A stretch of DNA of 64,000 bases from contig NZ_CP120635.1 of assembly GCF_021353295.2 (NCBI RefSeq), forward strand, positions 1,667,501 to 1,731,500, given 5' to 3'. A program made the position numbers and the translations under genes. The DNA is from Pseudodesulfovibrio thermohalotolerans (GTDB lineage: Bacteria > Desulfobacterota > Desulfovibrionia > Desulfovibrionales > Desulfovibrionaceae). Under the pieces are notes generated by a model, which ran no database searches, was not told the DNA's origin, and worked only from the letters and a program-made list of their open reading frames with translations. This document shows positions 1 through 7,828 of the stretch, piece by piece (the first letter of the stretch is position 1; every line of letters starts with the position of its first letter).

Positions 1-2026
<2,026 letters not shown>

Positions 2027-2092
2027 TTAACAAAATTAGGAATTCTCTCTTCCCCTATTGACTATATATTTGAACACCAAGTTCGCCAAATT

Positions 2093-2211
2093 TTCTTGGT
2101 GGCCAAGGAGGAGGGGGTACACCCGGTCCCATTCCGAACCCGGAAGTTAAGCCCTCCATCGCCGATGATACTGCATGGTAGCGTGTGGGAAAGTAGGTCG
2201 CCGCCAAGGAA
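2093..2211 (+). rRNA. rrf: 5S ribosomal RNA
   Basis: The ends pair to form helix I (TTCTTGGTGG at 2093 with CCGCCAAGGAA ending at 2211). The interior carries the conserved loop-C region CCATTCCGAACCCGGAAGTTAAG near 2129-2150 (quoted only as a landmark). It lies about 65 nt after the 23S 3' end, the normal rrl-rrf order, and is followed at once by an intrinsic terminator. Ends are set from helix I pairing, so plus or minus 2 nt. Confidence 0.92.
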
Positions 2212-2217
2212 TATTTC

Positions 2218-2249
2218 AGCCCCCGGTCTTTTTGATCGGGGGCTTTCTT
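2218..2249 (+). terminator. rRNA operon intrinsic terminator
   Basis: AGCCCCCGGTC (2218-2228) pairs with GATCGGGGGCT (2234-2244), an 11-bp stem with one G-U pair and a T5 loop, followed by TTCTT. It ends the 23S-5S transcript. No tRNA gene is seen after the 5S here. Confidence 0.88.
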
Positions 2250-2258
2250 ATGCGGCCC

Positions 2259-2274
2259 CATGTCAAGGACTCCC
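2259..2274 (+). repeat. Sub-terminal inverted repeat, right (3') end of the IS
   Basis: CATGTCAAGGACTCCC. Twelve bases (CATGTC and ACTCCC) match the reverse complement of 3571-3585, with a 4-nt instead of a 3-nt spacer. It lies 184 bp beyond the transposase stop codon. Confidence 0.55.
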
Positions 2275-2457
2275 TATTTACTCGATTTCCCTATTTCTTA
2301 GGCCAGACTCCACCCTCACCATAACGGCTATTAGTTTGTATTCCTTTTCTTATTCGTGCTCTACGGCACCAAGTACCTATTCGGTACGTAAATCAGTTTA
2401 AGATCGCCATTTCTATTTTCGTGGTCTACGCCACCAAAGCCCCGCCGCGATCTTTGT
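2275..2457 (-). ncRNA. Candidate guide (bridge/seek) RNA region of the IS
   Basis: This is the non-coding tail between the transposase stop and the right-end repeat. In the transposase sense strand it can fold into AGATCGC/GCGATCT (2401-2407 with 2447-2453) enclosing GTGG-CGTAGA-CCAC (2421-2434). Then come GTACC-GAATA-GGTAC (2373-2387) and GTGC-CGTAGA-GCAC (2356-2369). The first and third small hairpins share the same loop and flanks and differ only by a compensatory C-G to G-C swap. Known biology: IS1111-group elements encode their target-guiding RNA downstream of the transposase. That this segment is that RNA, and its limits, are inference. Confidence 0.5.
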
Positions 2458-3519
2458 TCACGACTGCGTTACAGGTAAGCTGAGCTTCCACAAAAGCGCG
2501 GCCAATTTACGAGCAAGCGCAGCTATTGCTTTTTGTGCCACACCATGTCGGCTATAAATTCGGTTGTAGAACTCCCTGGCCCACTCATCTCGCTGCTTCC
2601 ACACCCAAGCTGCTTCAATCAGTAAACTTCGTAATCGCTTTTGACCGACCGGGCGAAGTGTTGCCTTACCCTTGCTGCCTCCACTTTGCCGCATCACTGG
2701 CGCAAGGCCCAGGTAAGCTGTCACCTCTTCGCTGCGATTGAAACGTTCCGGGCGGTAAACCTCTGCCGCAAAAGTCGTGGCCACGACTTCGCCAACGCCG
2801 GGAACGGACCTCATGGCGGCAATACGTCTTGCCTCGTCTTGTTCCCGGATGCTTATTCGCAAACGCTGATCCACTTTGCGTTGTGCACAAGCGAAGTACT
2901 CCAGTTCATCGAGCAAGCTTTCAAGAGTCTCTTTTGCCCCCGAAGGAAGTTCCACCTGATGAAGTGTGAGTATGGCAGCCTTGCTCCAATGGTCCAGATC
3001 GGCAGGCTCCTGCGCTCCAAGATAAAGAAGAAGTGAACGAATCCGTTGTTTAGCTCGACGAAGAGAGTCGGTGAGCTGATGCCTTCGACGCTCAAGAGCA
3101 CGGAAGGCTTCAGCTTCAACGGAAGGAATGGCGATTGGTCTGATCAGGCCGGAGGCTGCCAGCTCTGCCAGTTTGCGGCAGTCCAGGCTGTCGGTCTTGT
3201 TGGTAGCGGTAATGGGGCGCGGGATTCGGCTTGGCGCAGCAACGACAACCGTAACACCTTCTGCTTCGAGGCTCCTGGCCAACTCAAAGCCAGTCGGTCC
3301 AGATTCATAGCAAACCGCGCCAACCTCAACAGGTAATGACATGACAAGCCGGGTGAGTGCTGTTGCATCAGCCGGACAAGTCCAGTCCTTCACGGCACCA
3401 TCAGGTCTGAGCAAAGCCACGCTGAAACTCAGCTTATGGACGTCCACTCCTATCCATACCTTCTCGCCGGAAAACGCTTCAACAAACCGATGAACAGATG
3501 ATACTTTGAGCTTTGCCAT
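2458..3519 (-). CDS. IS110-family DEDD transposase (recombinase)
   Basis: 353 residues. The N-terminal RuvC-like DEDD domain has D26 in GVDVHK, E72 in CYESGPTG, and D110 and D113 in KTDSLDCRKL. A coiled-coil linker follows (about 135-235), then the C-terminal Tnp domain with SVPGVGEVVATT (about 238-249) and the serine-bearing RQSGGSKGKATLR segment (S279 or S282 is the likely nucleophile). Known biology: these enzymes recombine an excised circle into a target selected by a structured RNA. The gene looks intact. Its start is ATG with AAGGGAGG 5 nt upstream, and both lie inside a long inverted repeat (3517-3585) that could block translation of read-through RNA. Confidence 0.93.
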   Translation of the reverse strand: MAKLKVSSVHRFVEAFSGEKVWIGVDVHKLSFSVALLRPDGAVKDWTCPADATALTRLVMSLPVEVGAVCYESGPTGFELARSLEAEGVTVVVAAPSRIPRPITATNKTDSLDCRKLAELAASGLIRPIAIPSVEAEAFRALERRRHQLTDSLRRAKQRIRSLLLYLGAQEPADLDHWSKAAILTLHQVELPSGAKETLESLLDELEYFACAQRKVDQRLRISIREQDEARRIAAMRSVPGVGEVVATTFAAEVYRPERFNRSEEVTAYLGLAPVMRQSGGSKGKATLRPVGQKRLRSLLIEAAWVWKQRDEWAREFYNRIYSRHGVAQKAIAALARKLAALLWKLSLPVTQS

Positions 3520-3585
3520 GTCGGCCTCCCTTGGTTTTGGGGTTCACTGGTACTGTTACCAGCAAAACTTGGGAGTGCCGACATG
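3517..3585 (-). promoter_or_regulatory. Long inverted repeat covering the transposase start codon and RBS
   Basis: CATGTCGGC-CTCCC (3517-3530) pairs with GGGAG-T-GCCGACATG (3571-3585), 14 of 15 positions with one bulge. Inside it GTTTTG (3534-3539) pairs with CAAAAC (3563-3568), and CTGGTA (3547-3552) pairs with TACCAG (3557-3562). In an RNA reading into the element on the minus strand, both the RBS and the ATG would be double-stranded. Other IS families use such hairpins to stop translation from outside promoters. The outer arm also serves as the left-end sub-terminal repeat. Confidence 0.7.
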
Positions 3586-4293
3586 GTTTTATTGCCCAAC
3601 CCCCGGCCTCCACAACCCCTCCCTCTTTTGTCCGTTCAAAGCCGCTCGCCCCGGCCAACACAATACGGTTTTGTTGATGGCCGCCAGCAGCGGGATAGAT
3701 GTAAACTCACTCATCCATGGTGCTGGTAGCCCAACGTAGTCTCCCGTCGCCTCGGTGCATGACCCGGCGTGCCTTCCCTCTATTCCCTTTCCAACACACG
3801 ATTAAACAATTTCCCCCTTGGCTCATACGCAAGCGTATGCCGGTTCCTAGCGTGTGCGAAAGCACACCAAGTCAGGCTGCACCGACTGGAGACAAAAGAG
3901 AGGCTTAAGAACGCTTGGAGGTGGATCGTGAGGCAGACGCTATCGGGCATGCCCCGCCAAGGAGAGCGTGCGCGGCGCGATGGCGGCCGCACACGCGCGT
4001 AGGTTTCGCGAGGCTAGAAGAAGAAAGGGGGGGCGCCGGCTAGAGGGGGGATGAACTGCGGAAGGAGATAATTCCCGCCGGGGAAAGATCAGTCATGTAT
4101 GGCCCGGGTTTTGTGTGAGCGGAGCTGGCTGTCTCCGCTTTCGTCTAGGACGGATGTATTGGTCCGCGCATCGTTTGCATGTGCCATGGCGTGCGCGATT
4201 GGTGAAATGGCTATACGTTGGGAATGTTCTTGCGGGTGTGGTTAGGGTTTGAGATAGTATATTTAACCCAGATTCAGACTTGAAGGAGGGGCC
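3586..4293. other. 708-bp region without a convincing gene; contains strong hairpins
   Basis: No reading frame on either strand has both a plausible ribosome site and recognisable protein character; short frames here look like shadows. The segment 3586-3760 is C-rich and 3990-4080 is strongly purine-rich on the plus strand. The clearest structure is the three-way-junction candidate at 3817-3871, listed separately. The last 60 bp before the TetR gene presumably carry its promoter; none is obvious. Confidence 0.6.
3817..3871 (+). ncRNA. Compact RNA-like three-way junction of unknown function
   Basis: CTTGG (3817-3821) pairs with CCAAG (3867-3871). It encloses two strong hairpins: CATACGC-AA-GCGTATG (3824-3839) and GTGTGC-GAAA-GCACAC (3852-3867), the latter capped by a GNRA tetraloop. 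The outer helix shares one base with the second hairpin, so minor rearrangement is needed. It matches no tRNA, SRP RNA, 6S or RNase P landmark I know. The strand is arbitrary, because palindromic arms fold on both. It could be part of an old mobile element or a leader RNA. Confidence 0.3.
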
Positions 4294-4929
4294 GTGGCGA
4301 AGTTGAAGGCCGTACCCAAGGTCATACCCATCCGAAATAAGGAAATCACCAAGGAGAAGTTGGTCAAGGCCGTGGGAAAGGTCCTGGCCGAGGTGGGATT
4401 TCAGCGTTTGGGGGTGAACATGGTAGCCCGTGAGGCCGGTGTGGATAAGAAACTGATTTACCGCTATTACCACGGGTTGGAAGGGCTTGTCGCCGAGTAC
4501 GGCCGAACGGTCGAGTTTTGGCCCACGGCTGAAGAACTGCTCGGTGGAGACGCTGAACGTATTCGGCAAATGGCTCCCCATGAGATTATGTCTCTATTTT
4601 TCAAACGGTATTTGCGGGCTATCCTGCACAGACCGCAGACTCTGGAAATATTGGCCTGGGAAGGGGTGGTGCGTAACGATCTGACCAAGGGGTTGGAAGA
4701 CGTTCGAGTCAGGACGGCATTGGAATTCTTCGAACTGATGCAGACTGATCCGCCAGAGGAAGTGGATTTGACCGCGTTGGTCATGATTATGGCCGCCGCA
4801 GTCAATTTTCTCGCTGTCAGGTCTCGTATGCACGATAGTCTGGGGGGCGTGGATGTTCGTTCCGAGGCTGGCTGGAAGAGGATCGAGAATACGCTCGACT
4901 TGTTGCTTGAGCGGACGCTGCAACAATGA
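4294..4929 (+). CDS. TetR/AcrR-family transcriptional regulator
   Basis: 211 residues from a GTG start with GAAGGAGGG 5-6 nt upstream. Residues about 18-65 form the TetR helix-turn-helix (LVKAVGKVLAEVGFQRLGVN, then VAREAGVDKKLIYRYYHGLE), the classic DNA-binding region. The remaining helical part would bind the effector and dimerise. A Lys-rich N-terminal tail precedes the HTH. The gene stands alone; its only close neighbour is a convergent MucR-like regulator across a shared terminator. No operator palindrome or target gene is evident, so the ligand is unknown. Confidence 0.87.
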   Translation: MAKLKAVPKVIPIRNKEITKEKLVKAVGKVLAEVGFQRLGVNMVAREAGVDKKLIYRYYHGLEGLVAEYGRTVEFWPTAEELLGGDAERIRQMAPHEIMSLFFKRYLRAILHRPQTLEILAWEGVVRNDLTKGLEDVRVRTALEFFELMQTDPPEEVDLTALVMIMAAAVNFLAVRSRMHDSLGGVDVRSEAGWKRIENTLDLLLERTLQQ

Positions 4930-4930
4930 C

Positions 4931-4960
4931 AAAGGCCCAGGTTACACAACCTGGGCCTTT
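4931..4960. terminator. Bidirectional terminator between tetR-type and mucR-type genes
   Basis: AAAGGCCCAGGTT and AACCTGGGCCTTT form a perfect 13-bp stem around a 4-nt loop, between two convergent genes. The A and T runs at either end let it work on both strands. Confidence 0.85.
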
Positions 4961-4972
4961 ATGCCGACGAGC

Positions 4973-5365
4973 CTATTTGGATTTGCCGCGCTTTGTCCAG
5001 AGCTTCATTTCCTTCATCTTCTTGCGGCGTTCGCGTTGCAGCGATTTGCAAACCAGGGGCAGTTTCTTTTTATAGCCGTACTGTTCGCGGTACTCTTCGG
5101 GAGTCATGCCGTGGGTAGCCAGATGTTTCTTGGTCAGTACCTTGAAGGATTTTCCACAGGCACAGCAGAGAATGGATTTCTCGCGGATGGCTTTTTGCGG
5201 ATCCACGGCTGCCGGGGCTGCGCTGTCGACGGCCTCACCTTCGGCGATGGCTTTGATGCCGGCGGCCAGTTTCTGTACCATGGATGTGATTTCTTCCTCG
5301 GTCATGGTCCGAACGCTGGCCTGTGCCTTCACGATTTCCAACGCTTCTTGCAAATAATCTTCCAT
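4973..5365 (-). CDS. MucR/Ros-family zinc-finger transcriptional regulator
   Basis: 130 residues starting at MEDYLQEALE, chosen because AAGGAG lies at the right distance upstream; the frame stays open further upstream but reads unlike protein. The fold is that of MucR/Ros: a zinc finger with C67, C70, H81 and H85, followed by HGMTPEEYREQYG, the diagnostic motif of this family. A Lys/Arg-rich C-terminus follows (KKKMKEMKLWTKRGKSK region). The N-terminal half resembles the oligomerisation region and is rich in Ala and Glu. Such regulators are often present in many copies in Desulfovibrio-type genomes (from memory). Target genes are unknown. Confidence 0.88.
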   Translation of the reverse strand: MEDYLQEALEIVKAQASVRTMTEEEITSMVQKLAAGIKAIAEGEAVDSAAPAAVDPQKAIREKSILCCACGKSFKVLTKKHLATHGMTPEEYREQYGYKKKLPLVCKSLQRERRKKMKEMKLWTKRGKSK

Positions 5366-5664
5366 GGGAATCTCCTTAATTGTTCGGACCATCGGAAGAG
5401 GAGTGAATCCAGATATCGTTCCGCGTCCAATGTTATAATGCAAAACTTCACCGCAATTAAATTCTATTAAACATATGCTGTTCTGTGTCAAGATATTATA
5501 ATTCAGCATACTGAGATGAATAATTGAGTCATGAATCAAATCACTCAAGAAGGTTCGGGACCAGTCGTTTATTCTCTATGGTCTTGATTCCTCAGCTTGT
5601 GTGAAGTATACGAAACAGTGTTGAGACGTTGTTTTTGAATAAAGTACAATCAATGGAGAGATGA
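5366..5664. other. Divergent intergenic region (about 300 bp), AT-rich
   Basis: It separates the minus-strand mucR-like gene from the plus-strand membrane protein. It is clearly more AT-rich than the genes around it. A candidate minus-strand promoter is listed separately. TTGAGA (5621) with TACAAT (5645) resembles a plus-strand promoter, but would start RNA inside the next gene's ribosome site. No small gene is seen. Confidence 0.5.
5432..5491 (-). promoter_or_regulatory. Candidate promoter(s) of the mucR-like gene
   Basis: On the minus strand TTGACA (5491-5486) is followed after 16 nt by TAATAG. TTAATT (5460-5455) is followed after exactly 17 nt by TATAAC (5437-5432). Either could drive the gene starting at 5365. 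Judged by eye only. Confidence 0.35.
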
Positions 5665-6120
5665 ATGAGTTCGGATGGCAATAAAATCCACAAGTTAGAG
5701 GCTGTGCACACTGAGAAGAGTGCCAATGATTCCGACGCGGAGCAGCCGGTGGCTCCCTCCGTGGCCGCCAATACCACCAGTCGCGACATGAGCAAGGTGG
5801 CGGTCATTGTTTCCCTGCTCGTCGTTGTTCTGTTGGTGATTTTCTTTTTTGGCATGAATCGTAACATCGCCGGACTGACTGAAGAGGTGAAGAGTTTGGG
5901 CGTGCTGCGACAGGATGTCACCAAGTTGGATGAGCGGATGCTGCAGATGGAGGAGGGGCTCCCCTCACAGATGAAGCGGATGCTCGCTCACGACATGGTC
6001 AACGAGATGGCCATGAAGGCTGCTTATCTTGGCAATACGCTTGAGGACCAAGCTCTTCGCGACAAGATGCAGGACATCATGCAGTCTCTCAAAGAGGTCC
6101 GCGGGGAATTGGAGAAGTAG
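5665..6120 (+). CDS. Single-pass membrane protein with coiled-coil tail, unknown function
   Basis: 151 residues; ATG with GGAGAG just upstream. A hydrophilic N-terminus of about 42 residues (cytoplasmic by charge) leads to one transmembrane helix at about 45-63 (VAVIVSLLVVVLLVIFFFG). A helical, heptad-like periplasmic part follows, with many Met, Leu, Glu and Lys residues to the end. I recognise no named family. The layout of one anchor and an amphipathic coiled coil is common to envelope scaffolds. It is a single gene followed by its own terminator, so the context gives no function. Confidence 0.7.
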   Translation: MSSDGNKIHKLEAVHTEKSANDSDAEQPVAPSVAANTTSRDMSKVAVIVSLLVVVLLVIFFFGMNRNIAGLTEEVKSLGVLRQDVTKLDERMLQMEEGLPSQMKRMLAHDMVNEMAMKAAYLGNTLEDQALRDKMQDIMQSLKEVRGELEK

Positions 6121-6147
6121 TTTCCGTCTCGGACAGGAATGTGATCG

Positions 6148-6183
6148 GAGGTGTGGCAACTTGTTTGCCATACCTCTTTTTTT
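6148..6183 (+). terminator. Intrinsic terminator
   Basis: GAGGTGTGGCAA (6148-6159) pairs with TTGCCATACCTC (6165-6176), 11 of 12 pairs plus one G-U, then seven T residues. It ends the 5665-6120 gene. Confidence 0.85.
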
Positions 6184-6273
6184 GAGCGTTGCATTGAACA
6201 TGGTTGATCGTTAATGGTCAAAATTACCTTGACATTTCAATATATATTTAGTTTTGTCTAGTAGATTGATCAA

Positions 6274-7182
6274 ATGCCAACAAGCGGTTGCAAGATGGGA
6301 AGGAAGTTTATCAGTTTGCGCGAAGTCGGGAGGCGGTTGGATATACCGCCGTCGACTGTCGTGTATTATAAGGATAAATTTGAAAAATTCATTCCGGTTG
6401 AGGGTGGGGATGGGCGCCGGGCGCGGTATCCAGTCGAGGTCTTGGAAATCTTCAGGAGGATTCGAAAGATGTTCAACGACAATTGGTCAACTGAACAAAT
6501 AGAGCGAGAATTAGCCTTGAAGTTCGGTGTATTGATGGATGATTCTCGGTTTGATCAACCAATTGAACAAAATGTGTCCTCTCGTGTTGTGCAGGAGTTC
6601 GCCGGGGTGTTGTCCGGAATGGGCGATTTGTTGAACGATCAGTCGTTGTTTCGGAGCGAGATTCGTTCCCTTCGAGATGAGGTTGCGGCTCTTCGCGCGG
6701 AACGTGATGCTGATGCGGCCAAGCAGGAAGAGGCTGTCCGCTCGTTGCGTGAGGAGATCGCGTCGCTCAAACGCAGGTTGTCGGCTCGGGAGCGTGGCGG
6801 AACCATTAATTTCCCGTCAGCCGAATTCCTGTCCAGCCCGCTGGTCATCGCGTCCGGCGGCGAATACCTTGGTGTGCAGGGGAAGGGGCATAAACATTTT
6901 TCACTTGAGGATTTTGTTCAGCTCATAGAGCGCAAGGAGTCGGATACCGTGGCGGTGGAAACGTCCTGGAAACGGCAGGATGACCACTGGACGTTGGATG
7001 TTCGCACAGAGGATTCCGGCAGCGGGAGGGAGCAGAATATCGTACTGGAGGCGAGGAAGACGGTCACGCCGAGCCGGAACACGGTAACGGAGATAATTCG
7101 GCTTAATATAGACGGCAACGATGCACCCGACGCGCTTCTGCTGACGTTATTTCGCCAGTTGAAGTCTGTTTTCAATGGGTAA
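6274..7182 (+). CDS. MerR-like HTH protein with coiled coil, unknown target
   Basis: 302 residues. The N-terminus carries a MerR-type winged helix (KFISLREVGRRLDIPPSTVV then YYKDKFEKFIPVEGGDGRRARYP). Next is a linker, then a strong coiled coil around residues 128-176 (repeated RSLRDEVAALRAE-like heptads). The C-terminal beta-rich domain of about 120 residues is one I cannot name. The start is uncertain: ATG 6274 lacks a clear ribosome site, and ATG 6295 (MGRKFISL) is an equally good choice. The upstream GTCAA-7-TTGAC repeat near 6228-6244 overlaps a TTGACA element and could be an autoregulatory operator. Confidence 0.72.
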   Translation: MPTSGCKMGRKFISLREVGRRLDIPPSTVVYYKDKFEKFIPVEGGDGRRARYPVEVLEIFRRIRKMFNDNWSTEQIERELALKFGVLMDDSRFDQPIEQNVSSRVVQEFAGVLSGMGDLLNDQSLFRSEIRSLRDEVAALRAERDADAAKQEEAVRSLREEIASLKRRLSARERGGTINFPSAEFLSSPLVIASGGEYLGVQGKGHKHFSLEDFVQLIERKESDTVAVETSWKRQDDHWTLDVRTEDSGSGREQNIVLEARKTVTPSRNTVTEIIRLNIDGNDAPDALLLTLFRQLKSVFNG

Positions 7183-7307
7183 CGAGCGTAATTGTTATAA
7201 TCTTCTTCTAGAAAAACTCTTGATTGATTCGGTCGTTTCAATTATATAGCTACTGCCGAATATATTGTCAGGCACCAAGTTTCGCCGGTTCATGTGGAGG
7301 AGACGGT

Positions 7308-7736
7308 ATGCCCCAGGTCGCTGCAAGAATTACTCATGATCAGGAAAAGTGGCTCAAGGACTATTTCAAGACCAAGAGTGCTGGAGCCGAATTTATCCTG
7401 CCCTGGGCAGTCGACGTCTTTTTCAAGTCCATTCGCAATGTTTCCAGTGATTTTTCCGTTGCCGAACTGAAGACGATTCTGGAATCCCACCGGGAAGTGA
7501 AGCTGTTGCCCAATCAGTCCAAGCAGGCGTACCTGCTGCTTCGGGTCGAGGAGGCGTGCGACGAGCACAACATCCACATCCAGCATGGGGCGAGCAAGAG
7601 CAACCTTGAGGTCAAGCTTCGCCGCCTAACCGATCTTCAGGCTACGGCCCTGATGATCTGGGCCACTGCATATTGGGTCAGCAAGGCCTGGAACGGCGTC
7701 TCTGTCGAAGACTACGTTAAGCTGTCCTGCGGTTGA
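7308..7736 (+). CDS. Conserved-looking hypothetical protein
   Basis: 142 residues beginning MPQVAARITHDQEKWLKDYF, chosen for the GGAGGAGACGG ribosome site; the frame is open further upstream but without one. The sequence is soluble, mixed alpha/beta in look, without signal peptide, Cys pairs or a familiar motif. The opening ARITHDQEKWLKDYF resembles the start of ribbon-helix-helix or plasmid-type regulators, but the rest does not fit. It is a lone gene with its own terminator between the MerR-like gene and thiDN. Function unknown. Confidence 0.65.
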   Translation: MPQVAARITHDQEKWLKDYFKTKSAGAEFILPWAVDVFFKSIRNVSSDFSVAELKTILESHREVKLLPNQSKQAYLLLRVEEACDEHNIHIQHGASKSNLEVKLRRLTDLQATALMIWATAYWVSKAWNGVSVEDYVKLSCG

Positions 7737-7739
7737 TCG

Positions 7740-7766
7740 GCGGCTTCAAGCCGCTTCCTTTTTTTT
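7740..7766 (+). terminator. Intrinsic terminator
   Basis: GCGGC-TTCAA-GCCGC (stem 7740-7754, extendable by TT/AA) is followed by TTCC and eight T residues. It ends the 7308-7736 gene. Confidence 0.75.
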
Positions 7767-7828
7767 GCGATTGTCGGTTGTGGGTGATCTTACCCGCCGA
7801 TGATCGTTGTTTTTTTGGAGGTTGAACC

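Larger units (their letters stand above)
2255..3590 (-). mobile_element. IS110-family insertion sequence, IS1111-like layout
   Basis: The element contains a DEDD transposase gene (2458-3519, minus) with non-coding ends of about 70 bp on the upstream side and about 200 bp on the downstream side. An imperfect inverted repeat marks the ends. CATGTC-AAGG-ACTCCC occurs at 2259-2274 on the plus strand and CATGTC-GGC-ACTCCC at 3585-3571 on the minus strand. Sub-terminal inverted repeats with a short left end and a long right end are the known hallmark of the IS1111 subgroup. No target-site duplication is evident, as expected for this family. Exact termini cannot be fixed from one copy; the stated limits are estimates within about 10 bp. 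The insertion lies only a few bases beyond the rRNA terminator. Confidence 0.7.

Noticed and set aside
4093..4581. 162-residue minus-strand frame overlapping the TetR gene
   Set aside because: It is antisense to a clear TetR gene, lacks a ribosome site and has no protein-like character.
5621..5650. TTGAGA-18-TACAAT promoter before the 5665 gene
   Set aside because: It would start transcription inside the ribosome site of the gene, so a true start is probably elsewhere.
7767..7828. TPP riboswitch before thiDN
   Set aside because: The leader is only about 60 bp and lacks the conserved CTGAGA and ACCTGAT-type blocks.
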